Numbered from the stretch's first letter, positions 7,913-16,380 are shown. The stretch is 40,255 nt of DNA from an uncultured archaeon (GCA_902386135.1 CABMIB010000047.1:1-40255), one strand, 5' to 3'. Program-made: numbers and translations. The notes: generated by a model from the letters alone, not told the origin.

Positions 7913-7977
7913 TTTTCTCTATCCAATTGAAAAACTGCGAAAATTTTTACTATGTAAATTCCTGATACCTATAATCT

Positions 7978-8223
7978 CTACCACGACACGACCTTATCGT
8001 ACTCAAACATCATTTCCACTATCTTGTCGTACCCCACGCGCTCATGCTGCGTAACCCCCCTGGCTTCCGCATCATCGGCGCATGCGTAAGTTTTCAATGA
8101 AGGAGCCGCGTACACCGCATCATGCATCAGAAGTATCGCAACCTCATGCTCCTTGCTCTGCGCCTTTGCAACCTCTAATGGGGTTGGGTCGTTCGGGTTC
8201 CGGATGATATGCAGTATTCTCAT
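7978..8223 (-). CDS. DsrH/TusB-like sulfur-relay subunit
   Basis: An 81-residue protein of the DsrE superfamily. LMHDAVYAAP corresponds to the 'LLQDGVxAA' strand of DsrH/TusB. YACADDAEARGV matches the loop 'YALxxDxxARG' and carries a cysteine at the position used for persulfide carriage in relatives. The protein ends in VVSW, like the terminal Trp of TusB. It is the last gene of a five-gene minus-strand operon, starting 2 bases after the DsrF-like gene. With the two following entries it forms a full DsrEFH/TusBCD-like set, known as a heterohexameric sulfur transferase. The assignment to the H/B branch is by motif and end pattern, and the exact subfamily is uncertain. Confidence 0.78.
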   Translation of the reverse strand: MRILHIIRNPNDPTPLEVAKAQSKEHEVAILLMHDAVYAAPSLKTYACADDAEARGVTQHERVGYDKIVEMMFEYDKVVSW

Positions 8224-8225
8224 AA

Positions 8226-8570
8226 CTAAAATGGTATCACGACATCGGATTCTGTTATTGTTCTCACGATCTCTTCGCGCTCTGCTGCCGATACGTTTGC
8301 AAGGAGGCTTTTTATTCCTCTTTTTTCAATAGAGGGTTTATCCGCCAGCATGGGACATTTCAGCATCGATAGCACCTCGAATTCCTTTTTTGGGGGCGCA
8401 GCATTTACCAGTTCAGATTTTGCGGGAGCGGCGGTATAAACGCCATCATCCATGAAAATGACCGTGACCTTATCCTCGCGCAGCGTCAGGCCAACGCTCA
8501 TCCGCAGAGCCTCGGCGTTCCTTCTTGTATTCAACGGGAGGTTCCTTACGATTACAGTTATTTTTTTCAT
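8226..8570 (-). CDS. DsrF/TusC-like sulfur-relay subunit
   Basis: A 114-residue DsrE-superfamily protein. AEALRMSVGLTL and VTVIFMDDGVYTA are the first helix and central strand of the DsrF/TusC type; LKCPMLADKPSIEKRGI carries a cysteine near the expected sulfur-carrying loop; the chain ends in DVVIPF, like the terminal strand of TusC. It lies between the DsrE-like gene (3-base gap) and the DsrH-like gene (2-base gap), so equal-stoichiometry production is likely. Expected role: part of a cytosolic persulfide-transfer complex together with TusA. Confidence 0.8.
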   Translation of the reverse strand: MKKITVIVRNLPLNTRRNAEALRMSVGLTLREDKVTVIFMDDGVYTAAPAKSELVNAAPPKKEFEVLSMLKCPMLADKPSIEKRGIKSLLANVSAAEREEIVRTITESDVVIPF

Positions 8571-8573
8571 GGC

Positions 8574-8876
8574 TCACCCAAACGATATGAACCTGTCAAC
8601 ATCATTTGCGATGCATGCATGGTCATACTGGCTTCCGAAGAGTATGCCATCGACCCTGTTCACTTTGCGCTGCTCCACATTCAGCGCGCAGACTGCGATG
8701 TTCACACCTTTATCCACCAGCTCTACGAACTCCTTTTTATGAACATTGTACACGCCGTCGTACATCAAAAAAATGGAGACCTCATGACCCTGCTCGCGCG
8801 CAGCCCTGCTTATAGAGATAACAGTACTTGTATTCTCATTCTCAGGGCTTGTAGTCAGGAGTATCCCGAGCTTCAT
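8574..8876 (-). CDS. DsrE/TusD-like sulfur-relay subunit
   Basis: A 100-residue protein with the most typical DsrE/TusD pattern in the operon: AAREQGHEVSIFLMYDGVY, then VDKGVNIAVCALNVEQRKV with the conserved cysteine (C63) that accepts persulfide from TusA in known systems, GSQYDHACI, and the terminal DRFISFG. The start codon overlaps the TusA stop by 4 bases (ATGA type), indicating translational coupling to TusA. No dsrC/tusE gene is present in the window, so the final acceptor is not evident. Subunit naming follows motif resemblance; no alignment was run. Confidence 0.85.
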   Translation of the reverse strand: MKLGILLTTSPENENTSTVISISRAAREQGHEVSIFLMYDGVYNVHKKEFVELVDKGVNIAVCALNVEQRKVNRVDGILFGSQYDHACIANDVDRFISFG

Positions 8877-9097
8877 GCCTTGCGTATCCTTACTTTCCAG
8901 AGGTGGTCGCCCTGCTGCTCTATTCCGAGTATCTTATGCCCCTCATTCTTCAGGCTGCGGGGCACGTTCTCCACAGCAGGGGCATGATCGAAGGTCACAG
9001 CCAGTTCCTCTCCGCTTTCAAGTTCTTCAAGCTTGAGCTTTGTCTTTACAAAGGTGTACGGGCACACCTCGCCTTTCAGATCCAGTTCAACTGCCAT
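8873..9097 (-). CDS. TusA/SirA-family sulfur carrier protein
   Basis: A 74-residue TusA-fold protein. The N-terminal DLKGEVCPYTFVKTK gives the active cysteine C12 at the start of the first helix. The usual CPxP motif reads CPYT here, with the second proline replaced, a variant I recall from other prokaryotic TusA relatives. GHKILGIEQQGDHLWKVRIRKA is the C-terminal strand pair. TusA proteins carry a cysteine persulfide from a desulfurase or sulfur transferase to acceptors such as DsrE/TusD. The gene lies between the E1-like gene (6-base gap) and the DsrE-like gene (4-base overlap). Confidence 0.9.
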   Translation of the reverse strand: MAVELDLKGEVCPYTFVKTKLKLEELESGEELAVTFDHAPAVENVPRSLKNEGHKILGIEQQGDHLWKVRIRKA

Positions 9098-9103
9098 TTT
9101 TTC

Positions 9104-9913
9104 TCACCATATCCTGCATGATTCGCCGTATATCTTTTCCTGTATCGATGTAATCTTTGGCTCTTCGCCGCATGCGGGACAGCTCTTGTTCCAGCGCATC
9201 TTGATCTCATCAAAGGTCATATTGAGTGCATCGTAGTAGATAAGCCGTCCTACTAACAGCTCCCCGATGCCAAGCAGGTATTTCACCACTTCTGTCGCCT
9301 GGATGACACCCACAATGCCGGGCAGTACGCCGAGAACGCCTGCTTCCTGGCAGCTCGGCACCATCCCGGGCGGGGGCGCATGCTCAAAGAGGCACCTGTA
9401 GCACGGTCCCTTGTGCGGTATTATCGTTGTCACCTGCCCCTCGAACCGGTATATGCTGCCGTGGGATAACGGGGTATCGGTGAGCACGCATGCATCGTTC
9501 ACAAGGTACCGCGTTGCAAAGTTATCAGAGCCGTCCACAACTATGTCATATTCCTTGAAGATATCAACAACATTGCCTGCGTTCAGCCGCTCTTTGTATG
9601 CCTTTACTTCGATATCTGGATTAAGGTTGTTTACGAACCGTTTTGCAGATTCGACCTTGGGTATCCCGACATTCCCCCCGTGTATCACCTGCCTCTGGAG
9701 GTTACTCAGGTCAACAACATCGTCATCAATTATGCCGAGCGTTCCCACGCCTGCCGCGGCAAGGTATTCGATGATGGGCGCCCCAAGCCCGCCTGCGCCT
9801 ATGCAAAGCACCTTTGAGGAGAGGAGCTTTTTCTGACCTTTTCCGCCCACTTCGGGGAGAATGATATGACGTGAGTATCTTTTTATTTGTTCTTCGCTGA
9901 ATCCGCCTAACAT
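9104..9913 (-). CDS. ThiF/MoeB/HesA-type E1 adenylyltransferase
   Basis: A 269-residue ATP-dependent enzyme of the E1-like superfamily, which adenylates the C-terminal glycine of ubiquitin-like sulfur carriers (MoaD, ThiS, SAMP) before sulfur transfer. The nucleotide fold is IGAGGLGAP. DLSNLQRQ gives the adenylation arginine; DGSDNFATRYLVND is the ATP/Mg strand. CYRC ... CPAC forms the structural zinc site. VPSCQEAGVLG has the candidate catalytic cysteine. There is no rhodanese domain. It is the first gene of the sulfur operon, with a TATA-like GTATAAATAA at 9941-9950 (minus). No ubiquitin-like partner is encoded nearby, so the partner is either elsewhere or TusA-linked. Confidence 0.9.
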   Translation of the reverse strand: MLGGFSEEQIKRYSRHIILPEVGGKGQKKLLSSKVLCIGAGGLGAPIIEYLAAAGVGTLGIIDDDVVDLSNLQRQVIHGGNVGIPKVESAKRFVNNLNPDIEVKAYKERLNAGNVVDIFKEYDIVVDGSDNFATRYLVNDACVLTDTPLSHGSIYRFEGQVTTIIPHKGPCYRCLFEHAPPPGMVPSCQEAGVLGVLPGIVGVIQATEVVKYLLGIGELLVGRLIYYDALNMTFDEIKMRWNKSCPACGEEPKITSIQEKIYGESCRIW

Positions 9914-9940
9914 TATATCACCATATTATTACTGCCAGTA

Positions 9941-9950
9941 TTATTTATAC
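9941..9950 (-). promoter_or_regulatory. TATA box of the sulfur-relay operon
   Basis: On the minus strand this reads GTATAAATAA, a near-ideal archaeal TATA element. Its centre is ~33 bases before the ATG of the E1-like gene, so the transcript should have a very short leader. Confidence 0.55.
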
Positions 9951-9984
9951 CCATAAAGTATTACTACCATAAATAATTTGTGGT

Positions 9985-11115
9985 TCACTGTATCTGAAAT
10001 GGCACAAGAGTAACACAGAGAAGACCAAGGAAGAAAGTAATTATACCCAGGACTATCCTCCCTTTTCCAAGCGGGATATCGTCATTAAGCGGTCTTGGAT
10101 GGCCTGAGGCGGCGAATATGACGAGCAAGAACCCCCAGAATACCCATATGGAGCCGTCCAGGTTCTTGACAAGGATCATATAACCACCTGTAAAAAGGAG
10201 TACAACAGGCATAAAAGTTGATACATGCGAAGCTTTCTCACCTATCATTGCACGGAGTACATGCCCTCCGTCCAGTTGACCGGCGGGAATCAGGTTCAGG
10301 GCGGTCACAAGCATCCCCACCCAGCCGGCGAACGCAACGGGATGCATTAAAGATGTGCTGGCTGCCGGGATTAATCGTGTTATCAGTTCGAACAGAGGGG
10401 GAATTCCCAACTGGATCTGTAATCCTGCCAGTGTATTAGCGATCGGGGGTTGAAGAAGCCCGATCACGGTAACAATGATTGAAACAATAAGCCCGGCAAG
10501 GGGGCCGGCTATCCCAACGTCGAACAGGGCTTTACGGTTGGGTATCGGTCCGCGGTGCCTGATAACAGCCCCCAGTGTCCCGACAGGGTTCGGAAAAGGG
10601 ATGAAATAGGGCAGCGATGTATTCATGCCGTGCATCTTCGCGACTATATAATGCCCTGCTTCATGAGCTCCCAGGACAGTCATTATTGCCAGGGTGAAAG
10701 GAATACCCTTTAAGACATCCGACAGGTTGCTTACCGGGTTCGCACCGAAAAGGAACGAACCCATAACCATCGTGGTAATAAACGTAGCAAGAGCAAGCAC
10801 TACATTTATCCACCTCCGCTCCTGGACGGGCTTGAACGGTGAACCGATCAGGATTTGTTCCCCAAGTTCGTTTCTAAAAGCGAACTGGTATCCTTTTTCA
10901 GCAAAAGCAGCCCATAACTTTTGATACACGATGCCGGGTTCTATGGGAACTTCGCCGTTATTATTATTTTCTTTAACTCCCAGTAAAGCCTCTTTGGGGA
11001 TCACGTAGAAATAGATGTTATCACCATGCTGCTGCATCTCATAGACCGTGAAAAACTGGCTGATTCTTTCTACCAGTTCATCCGCATTCGGGGGCTTATG
11101 AGTGAGATTATTCAT
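9985..11115 (-). CDS. Site-2 protease (M50 family metalloprotease), long form
   Basis: A 376-residue polytopic membrane zinc protease that cleaves substrates within the membrane. Residues 1-100 are a soluble N-terminal domain. The active-site helix has HEAGH at 151-155 (two zinc histidines and the catalytic Glu). The second conserved site, LIPAGQLDGGH (275-285), supplies the third zinc ligand Asp. About six to seven hydrophobic segments surround these. NPVGTLGAVIRHR between them is typical of the plant EGY/archaeal S2P group. Substrates are unknown. It has its own minus-strand TATA-like stretch near 11165-11180 and is separated from the mevalonate operon by 79 bases. Confidence 0.92.
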   Translation of the reverse strand: MNNLTHKPPNADELVERISQFFTVYEMQQHGDNIYFYVIPKEALLGVKENNNNGEVPIEPGIVYQKLWAAFAEKGYQFAFRNELGEQILIGSPFKPVQERRWINVVLALATFITTMVMGSFLFGANPVSNLSDVLKGIPFTLAIMTVLGAHEAGHYIVAKMHGMNTSLPYFIPFPNPVGTLGAVIRHRGPIPNRKALFDVGIAGPLAGLIVSIIVTVIGLLQPPIANTLAGLQIQLGIPPLFELITRLIPAASTSLMHPVAFAGWVGMLVTALNLIPAGQLDGGHVLRAMIGEKASHVSTFMPVVLLFTGGYMILVKNLDGSIWVFWGFLLVIFAASGHPRPLNDDIPLGKGRIVLGIITFFLGLLCVTLVPFQIQ

Positions 11116-11194
11116 TTTGTAGTAATATTCTAAGTGCTATCTAATGAATATAACGATTCACACTATGTTAAAAATATAAAAGAAGATAAAAATA

Positions 11195-11605
11195 TCAATC
11201 CTTTCTTGGCGGGGTCGCTAAAGGAACGAATTTCGTACCATAATATATCATTCCTTTCTCACTCTCCTCTCCGAGCTTCCTGAACGTGGACTTCACTTTC
11301 ATGCCAATATGGATGTCGGCATGATCGCATATCACCTGTGAAGTAAGGCTTGGACCTTCATCAAGCCGGATTATAGCCAGTATGTAGGGTGTATGCTTTG
11401 CGTAATCCTTTGCAGCACTGTGCACGATAGTATAGGTCAGCACCTCTCCCAACCCTTTGAATTTGTACGGGACTATCAGGCTGCTCCTCCTGCATTTCGG
11501 GCAGATGGTCCTTGGAGGGTAATGATACTCGCCGCATTTCTTGCATTGCGTACCTATAAGGTTGTACAGGTTTTTGAGCCTTCTCCAGAATCTTGGAACT
11601 GACAT
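11195..11605 (-). CDS. Zn-ribbon/OB-fold acyl-CoA scaffold protein (DUF35 family)
   Basis: A 136-residue protein with a rubredoxin-like zinc ribbon (C21, C24, C35, C38) and a C-terminal OB fold (GLGEVLTYTIVH ... GMKVKSTFRKL). In archaea this protein bridges acetoacetyl-CoA thiolase and HMG-CoA synthase in one complex, binding the CoA pantetheine and channelling acetoacetyl-CoA. That role is established for a methanogen complex and is inferred here from the identical gene trio. Its ATG lies 2 bases after the thiolase stop, so the two are coupled. Confidence 0.9.
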   Translation of the reverse strand: MSVPRFWRRLKNLYNLIGTQCKKCGEYHYPPRTICPKCRRSSLIVPYKFKGLGEVLTYTIVHSAAKDYAKHTPYILAIIRLDEGPSLTSQVICDHADIHIGMKVKSTFRKLGEESEKGMIYYGTKFVPLATPPRKD

Positions 11606-11607
11606 TT

Positions 11608-12777
11608 TTATCTCTCCCTTCCGAATATGTGTATTACGGCAGTACCGCCTGAGCCGCCCACGTTATGCGTGAGACCGATCTCGGCGCCATCTACCTGCCT
11701 TTTTCCCGCCTCGCCGCGAAGCTGCATTGTTATTTCAACAGCCTGCTTTACCCCTGTCGCCCCTACAGGATGACCGCACGCCTTCAATCCACCGGAAGTG
11801 TTTATTGGTATCTTGCCTCCGATGGCTGTCATGCCTTCCTGCGAAGCTTTACCGCCATCACCCTTTCTCACAAATCCTAGGTCTTCGATGGCGCATATCT
11901 CAGCAATGGTAAAGCAATCATGCACTTCGGCAAAATCAATATCACTGGGTGTGACATTTGCCATATTGTACGCTTTCTTTGCCGCAACAACGGTCGCATC
12001 AAGCGTGGTGATATCCCTTCTATCATGAAGAGAGAGTGTTCCGCTTGCCTGTGCAGACGCCTTTACATATACCGGCGTATCCGTGTACTTGCGGGCTACC
12101 TCGGCGGGGGCCAGGACGACGGCAGAAGCACCGTCTGAAATAGGCGAACAGTCAAAAACGTGCAGCGGGTCTGCCACCATGACAGAATTCAGCACCGCCT
12201 CTATCGAAATTTCATGCTGGAACTGCGCTTTCGGGTTCATCATCCCGTTATGGTGGTTCTTGACCGCCACTGAAGCCAGTTGCTCCGATGTCGTTCCGTA
12301 TCTGTGCATATGAAGCCGCGCTATCATTGCATAAAGCCCCGGGAAAGTGGCGCCCATCACTCCTTCCCATTCCCTGTCGGCAGCGGCTGCAAGCGCATCC
12401 GTTGTCGTCTCGGCATCCACATCGGTCATTTTCTCAGCCCCGCCTGCAATCACTATATCATGGTAGCCCGATGCCACTGCGATGATCCCCTGGCGGAGAG
12501 CCAGCCCGCCGGAAGCGCAGGCAGCCTCCACGCGCGTGGATGGTATGTTTAAGCTTGCCAGCCCGGCATAATCCGCAATCAGGGAGCCTATATGCTCCTG
12601 TTCGATGAACCTGCCTCCGCTCATGTTCCCGACATAAAGAGCATCGATTTTCCCGCCCTGAATACCTGCATCCTCTATTGCGCTTATTCCCGCCTCAACG
12701 AAAAGTTCCCTGAACGATTTATCCCATAATTCGCCGAATTCCGTACATCCGACTCCTATAATCGCGACATCCCTCAT
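11608..12777 (-). CDS. Archaeal thiolase (acetyl-CoA C-acetyltransferase), mevalonate pathway
   Basis: A 389-residue thiolase that condenses two acetyl-CoA to acetoacetyl-CoA. The nucleophile is C87 in EAACASGG. The C-terminal catalytic histidine is H336 in [10 protein letters not shown]. The second-cysteine region of bacterial enzymes is replaced by HNVGGSGG (371-378), as in the archaeal/SCP2-like thiolase group that works with the DUF35 partner. It lies 9 bases after the HMG-CoA synthase stop and directly before the OB-fold gene. The trio delivers HMG-CoA to isoprenoid lipid synthesis. HMG-CoA reductase is not in the window. Confidence 0.93.
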   Translation of the reverse strand: MRDVAIIGVGCTEFGELWDKSFRELFVEAGISAIEDAGIQGGKIDALYVGNMSGGRFIEQEHIGSLIADYAGLASLNIPSTRVEAACASGGLALRQGIIAVASGYHDIVIAGGAEKMTDVDAETTTDALAAAADREWEGVMGATFPGLYAMIARLHMHRYGTTSEQLASVAVKNHHNGMMNPKAQFQHEISIEAVLNSVMVADPLHVFDCSPISDGASAVVLAPAEVARKYTDTPVYVKASAQASGTLSLHDRRDITTLDATVVAAKKAYNMANVTPSDIDFAEVHDCFTIAEICAIEDLGFVRKGDGGKASQEGMTAIGGKIPINTSGGLKACGHPVGATGVKQAVEITMQLRGEAGKRQVDGAEIGLTHNVGGSGGTAVIHIFGRER

Positions 12778-12786
12778 GAAATCACC

Positions 12787-13827
12787 TCATAACTTGATCT
12801 TACCTTTGTGCTTTGCATATCTTGCATAATCTATGTATATCGGGTTAGCCAGCAGCTGTTCAACACTGGGCGCACCGTTGCGGACTTCCTCAATCCTGTC
12901 TGTCACGCTGATGCTGAATGAATCGCTTCCTGCGCCCGAGCCAAAAGCTGTCATCAGTATCCTGTCTCCCGGTTTTGCTATATCCAGGGTCGCTGCCAGT
13001 CCCATCATGCAGGAGCCTGAATATGTATTCCCGAGTCTTGGAACTACAAGACCCGGTTTGATCTGCTCGCTTGAAAAACCGAGCATCTTTGCCACACGCG
13101 TGGGAAATTTCCCGTTCGGCTGGTGGAATATGGCATAATTGTAATCAGAAGGTTTTGTGCCCATCTTATTCATAAGGGTGGAAGCCGCCGAGGTCACATG
13201 CTTAAAATAAGCAGGCTCGCCTGTAAACCTGCCGCCGTGCTCGGGATAGGGCATTCCTTCCCTTCTCCAGAAGTCGGGCGTATCCGTGGTGTACGAATAT
13301 GTTGATTCGATCTTTGCTACAAGTTTGTCCTTCCCTATTATGTATGCAACCCCGCCGGCTGCTGCAGTATATTCAAGGGCATCGCCCGGTGCGCCCTGCG
13401 AGACATCAGAACCTATTGCCATCCCGAGGTCTATCATGCCAGAATCAGCCATGCCGAGGCATGCCTGGATGGCAGCCGTACCTGCCTTGCATGCGAACTG
13501 GAAATCAGCGGCAGTGAGGCTTGGGGTGGCACCAATAGCTTCAGCCACGACGGTACTTGTGGGCTTAACGGCATACGGGTGGCTCTCCGAACCTGTAAAT
13601 ATAGCCTCGATCCTTTCAGGGTTAACGCCAGCGCGATTTATAGCGTGGCGTGCGGCTTCTACAGCTATCGTGATGGTATCCTCGTCCATGTCGGGCACGG
13701 ATTTTTCAAAAACCATCAGTCCCTCAGCAATACTGGACGCATTATCACCCCACACTTTAGATATCTCTTCTATCTTGATTCTAAAACGCGGGATATAAGC
13801 GCCATACGAAACAATTCCAACGTTCAT
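12787..13827 (-). CDS. Hydroxymethylglutaryl-CoA synthase
   Basis: A 346-residue archaeal HMG-CoA synthase, which adds acetyl-CoA to acetoacetyl-CoA. The catalytic triad is visible: E81 in TGSESHP, C113 in FACKAGTA, and H235 in [26 protein letters not shown] is the conserved glycine-rich loop near the active site. Length is typical for Archaea and shorter than the eukaryotic enzyme. It lies between the XRE-type regulator (37-base gap) and the thiolase (9-base gap), the usual archaeal arrangement. It is committed to lipid isoprenoid synthesis in the cytosol. Confidence 0.95.
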   Translation of the reverse strand: MNVGIVSYGAYIPRFRIKIEEISKVWGDNASSIAEGLMVFEKSVPDMDEDTITIAVEAARHAINRAGVNPERIEAIFTGSESHPYAVKPTSTVVAEAIGATPSLTAADFQFACKAGTAAIQACLGMADSGMIDLGMAIGSDVSQGAPGDALEYTAAAGGVAYIIGKDKLVAKIESTYSYTTDTPDFWRREGMPYPEHGGRFTGEPAYFKHVTSAASTLMNKMGTKPSDYNYAIFHQPNGKFPTRVAKMLGFSSEQIKPGLVVPRLGNTYSGSCMMGLAATLDIAKPGDRILMTAFGSGAGSDSFSISVTDRIEEVRNGAPSVEQLLANPIYIDYARYAKHKGKIKL

Positions 13828-13864
13828 TTTTTAGTCTCCTTATATTTAAAAGAAATTAGTGTTA

Positions 13865-14680
13865 TTAGTGTTTTATATCATGAGATTGAAGTGCACACAC
13901 TACATCGTTGAGCGGCATAACAGAAGTGATGAGCGGCACATGCTCAATTTCAGCGATCTTGACTGCTATCGGGTCTATGCGCGACACCGGAAGCCCGTGG
14001 ATCACGATAAGGGCCGGTTTCAGATTGGTTACCCTCAGTGCCACCATTGGTGACCTGCCAGTTGAGACATTTGTGAAGATCATCGCTCTCTCGGAACTCC
14101 AGCCGTACAATTTCTGGAACTCGGTGTAAGAAAGCTGAAGAATAGCTTTCAGGCTGTCGATGACAGTGTATCCGTACAGCGGTTTTATATGTTCGCTGCC
14201 CGGGCTGTACGCCACTTCTCCTTTGATCAGTTTTGTCAGTTCTTCCACCGAAATGGGTGAAAGATATTCATGAATATCATATATCGCGTCTGCACTGAAA
14301 TCGCCCCGCAGTATGCCCTCGTAAGAGCGGATTTTCGCTCCCCCGCGCGCGACATCCATATCCAGTATAGCGTCCACGATTTTACTCACGATGAATATCC
14401 CCGGGGATTTCCTCCTGCCGCTTTCATAGTCGCTTATTACGGATGGCGAGACTTTCAGATATGCTGCAAGGTCGGATTGTGAGATCTCAAAAACAGTGCG
14501 CCATTTTTTTAAGGTCTCACCGGGGTTATCCGAGAGTGTGATCTCCCCGGCCATTTTCTCAGCAAGTTTATGTTTGAGGTCTTTATAAGCACCATTGGTA
14601 GAAGAAGATTGCGTAGCGGGAATCGAGGCAACGGCTGCATTATCGGTCATGTTATCGAGTGAGTAACGATGTTGGAGCAT
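13865..14680 (-). CDS. XRE-type regulator with C-terminal DRTGG-like sensor region, heads mevalonate operon
   Basis: A 271-residue protein. Residues ~55-110 form a Cro/CI helix-turn-helix (SQSDLAAYLKVSPSVISDYE then SGRRKSPG). The C-terminal ~120 residues contain PALIVIHGLPVSRIDPIAVK and IAEIEHVPLITS, resembling the alpha/beta core of DRTGG-like ligand-binding domains; this is a weak, by-eye resemblance. It is the first gene of the unit running into HMG-CoA synthase, so it is the natural candidate for controlling isoprenoid synthesis, perhaps in response to a metabolite. Alternative start: ATG at 14650. The palindrome at 14690-14717 lies just before the ATG at 14680 and may be its own operator. 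Confidence 0.82.
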   Translation of the reverse strand: MLQHRYSLDNMTDNAAVASIPATQSSSTNGAYKDLKHKLAEKMAGEITLSDNPGETLKKWRTVFEISQSDLAAYLKVSPSVISDYESGRRKSPGIFIVSKIVDAILDMDVARGGAKIRSYEGILRGDFSADAIYDIHEYLSPISVEELTKLIKGEVAYSPGSEHIKPLYGYTVIDSLKAILQLSYTEFQKLYGWSSERAMIFTNVSTGRSPMVALRVTNLKPALIVIHGLPVSRIDPIAVKIAEIEHVPLITSVMPLNDVVCALQSHDIKH

Positions 14681-14689
14681 ATAAAACTA

Positions 14690-14717
14690 ACGAAGGTTGC
14701 TTCGTCAAACAACGAAG
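14690..14717. promoter_or_regulatory. Candidate operator of the XRE-type regulator
   Basis: ACGAAG-GTTG-CTTCGT is a perfect 6-bp inverted repeat (14690-14705), followed by a third ACGAAG half-site at 14712-14717. The element begins 10 bases before the regulator ATG, where the transcription start should lie if ATTTTATCC-like DNA near 14735-14745 (minus) is the TATA box. This suggests autorepression. Confidence 0.5.
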
Positions 14718-14818
14718 TACTGCCAATCAGAAAGGATAAAATACTGACAGGATGTTTAGGCTATGCACCCTTTGATGAACGCTGAAAATAGAGACGTTCG
14801 TTGTATTCATCAAAACGA

Positions 14819-14893
14819 GGGGCCGTAGGGTAGCTTGGTCCATCCTTCATGCTTGGGGTGCATGAGACCTGAGTTCAAATCTCAGCGGCCCCA
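14819..14893 (+). tRNA. tRNA-Pro (anticodon GGG)
   Basis: Acceptor GGGGCCG (14819-14825) pairs perfectly with CGGCCCC (14886-14892), with discriminator A at 14893. The D arm is GGGT-AGCTTGGTCC-ATCC. The anticodon stem CATGC/GCATG encloses the loop TTGGGGT, giving anticodon GGG. The T arm is CTGAG-TTCAAAT-CTCAG. CCA is not encoded (TAT follows the discriminator), so it is added after transcription. No intron is seen. Confidence 0.95.
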
Positions 14894-14950
14894 TATAACA
14901 AAAATTTAAACCCGCACTGCGCATATTGTCCAGAGGATGATTTTTAATTT

Positions 14951-15496
14951 ATGCAACTTGAAGACATCATCGAACAGATCGAAAATGTGAGCAAGGCAGA
15001 GATAAAACGCGCCGCACCCGCTGACTGCGATGGTATTAAAGAGATCATACAGAAATCAAACCCAAAAGACTCATATGAGAAAATGATACTCGGTTATCTG
15101 ACATCTCTATGTGCCGAATACATGCATCCGGGAATATTCGGTCTTGAAGTGAACCATCTTGATTATGTCGGGTTTGAACTCGAAAGAGGCAGTATCGAAG
15201 TTGAAACCGCAGGCGATATGCTCGGGGCTTGCATGAGGGGCGGGCGGGTAATTGCTAAACGGGCAGGAGAAGAGACAGGAAGCGGCATGGCAGGCGGAGA
15301 GATAATTGCGGATGAGATCAAAAGCATCGGGAATACTATTGGCGGAAGAATCACTGCCAAAAAAGTGGGTAAAGTATCAAAATCTCAGGGCGCAGAGATC
15401 TTTATCGATGGGACGAGGTTTAAGCGCGGGTTGATCGGAAGTTTGTTCGGGAAGAAACCGGATAAACAGGTACGTCCCGAACAATGCCGGAAGTGA
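14951..15496 (+). CDS. GXGXG-repeat protein of unknown function
   Basis: A 181-residue protein. The N-terminal ~70 residues are helical with no recognisable domain. Residues ~75-160 show a right-handed beta-helix pattern, with repeated turns ending in Gly: AGDMLGACMRGGRVIAKRAG, then GSGMAGGEIIAD and GNTIGGRITAKKVG. This GXGXG pattern is shared with the third domain of glutamate synthase and with formylmethanofuran dehydrogenase subunit C, where it is structural rather than catalytic. No partner subunits lie nearby. The gene starts 57 bases after tRNA-Pro and converges with the DUF6159-like gene. Role unknown; a scaffold or assembly role is only a guess. Confidence 0.72.
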   Translation: MQLEDIIEQIENVSKAEIKRAAPADCDGIKEIIQKSNPKDSYEKMILGYLTSLCAEYMHPGIFGLEVNHLDYVGFELERGSIEVETAGDMLGACMRGGRVIAKRAGEETGSGMAGGEIIADEIKSIGNTIGGRITAKKVGKVSKSQGAEIFIDGTRFKRGLIGSLFGKKPDKQVRPEQCRK

Positions 15497-15513
15497 GGAT
15501 AAAAAAATAAATT

Positions 15514-16380
15514 TTACACTCCAAGCGCGCTCGCTATCGGTGCAGGCGGCTTTATCGTGCCGGTCACGCCAGGACTTGCAGTTTCAACATCCCTTGCCCA
15601 CAGGAAGAGGCAAGTATGATAAGCCGTGGTGATATACATGGAAAGCGCGATTACCAGTATGATCAATATCGCAACTACCAGTATCGCGACCAGTGCGCCT
15701 GCTGCCGCGCCGCCTGTAACGCTGAATAACATCACCCCGATAACGATAGCGATTATTATTCCAATGAAAGAGAGGATACCAGTAACAAGCCCCACTGCTA
15801 TCTCGCCCACTCCGATCGGAAGAAGGTTTCTCTTAATTATGTAGGTAGCCCTTTCCACAGCACCTTTAAGTCCCCTGTCCTCGATAACAATAGCAGGGAT
15901 AATGAAATAAGTGGCAACAGTCCAGGCGGATTCAATGAACCCGACTATCATGACCGAAAGCCCGCTTGCAATGCTTCTGTCTCTTTCTTCCTTGTTTCGG
16001 AGAATACTTGTGATGACCTTCACGATAGCTGAAATGATGCTCAGGTAAAATATAGTCGCAGCGTTCTTCTTCACAGCAGCCCATGCCTCGGACATGGTAG
16101 CATCGCCGTCTTTAAAATAATCGTACACAAGGAACGCCGTCATGCCTGTAAAAAAATAGGAAATGTAATAATCTACAAGAAGCACAAGGAAGGCAAGGAT
16201 GTAAAACAATTCTGCCGGTATCAGGGACCTGAGAAGGAAAAGAACGATACCTGAGATAATCGTAAAAAACACGCCGACTAGTATTGAATAAATGGAAGGT
16301 TTGATGAGGTCGGCATCTTTAGTGATGAGGCTGAAGCTCTCTTTTATGAAGGAAAATCCTTTGAATATATTTTCGAACAT
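15514..16380 (-). CDS. DUF6159-like polytopic membrane protein
   Basis: A 288-residue protein with about six strongly hydrophobic segments and a very Ala/Ile/Val-rich C-terminal half. The intervening loops FTGMTAFLVYDYFKDGDAT and FIESAWTVATYFIIPAIVIED, followed by VERATYIIKRN, match the DUF6159 family as I remember it: membrane proteins of unknown function widespread in Archaea and Bacteria. No enzymatic motif is visible. A TATA-like ACATATTTATC lies on the minus strand ~30-40 bases before the ATG. The winged-helix regulator gene ends 80 bases upstream on the same strand and could control it. Confidence 0.75.
   Translation of the reverse strand: MFENIFKGFSFIKESFSLITKDADLIKPSIYSILVGVFFTIISGIVLFLLRSLIPAELFYILAFLVLLVDYYISYFFTGMTAFLVYDYFKDGDATMSEAWAAVKKNAATIFYLSIISAIVKVITSILRNKEERDRSIASGLSVMIVGFIESAWTVATYFIIPAIVIEDRGLKGAVERATYIIKRNLLPIGVGEIAVGLVTGILSFIGIIIAIVIGVMLFSVTGGAAAGALVAILVVAILIILVIALSMYITTAYHTCLFLWARDVETASPGVTGTIKPPAPIASALGV

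Noticed and set aside
13286-13798. A 170-codon plus-strand frame opposite HMG-CoA synthase
   Set aside because: Shadow of a well-conserved enzyme; no motif or ribosome-binding site.
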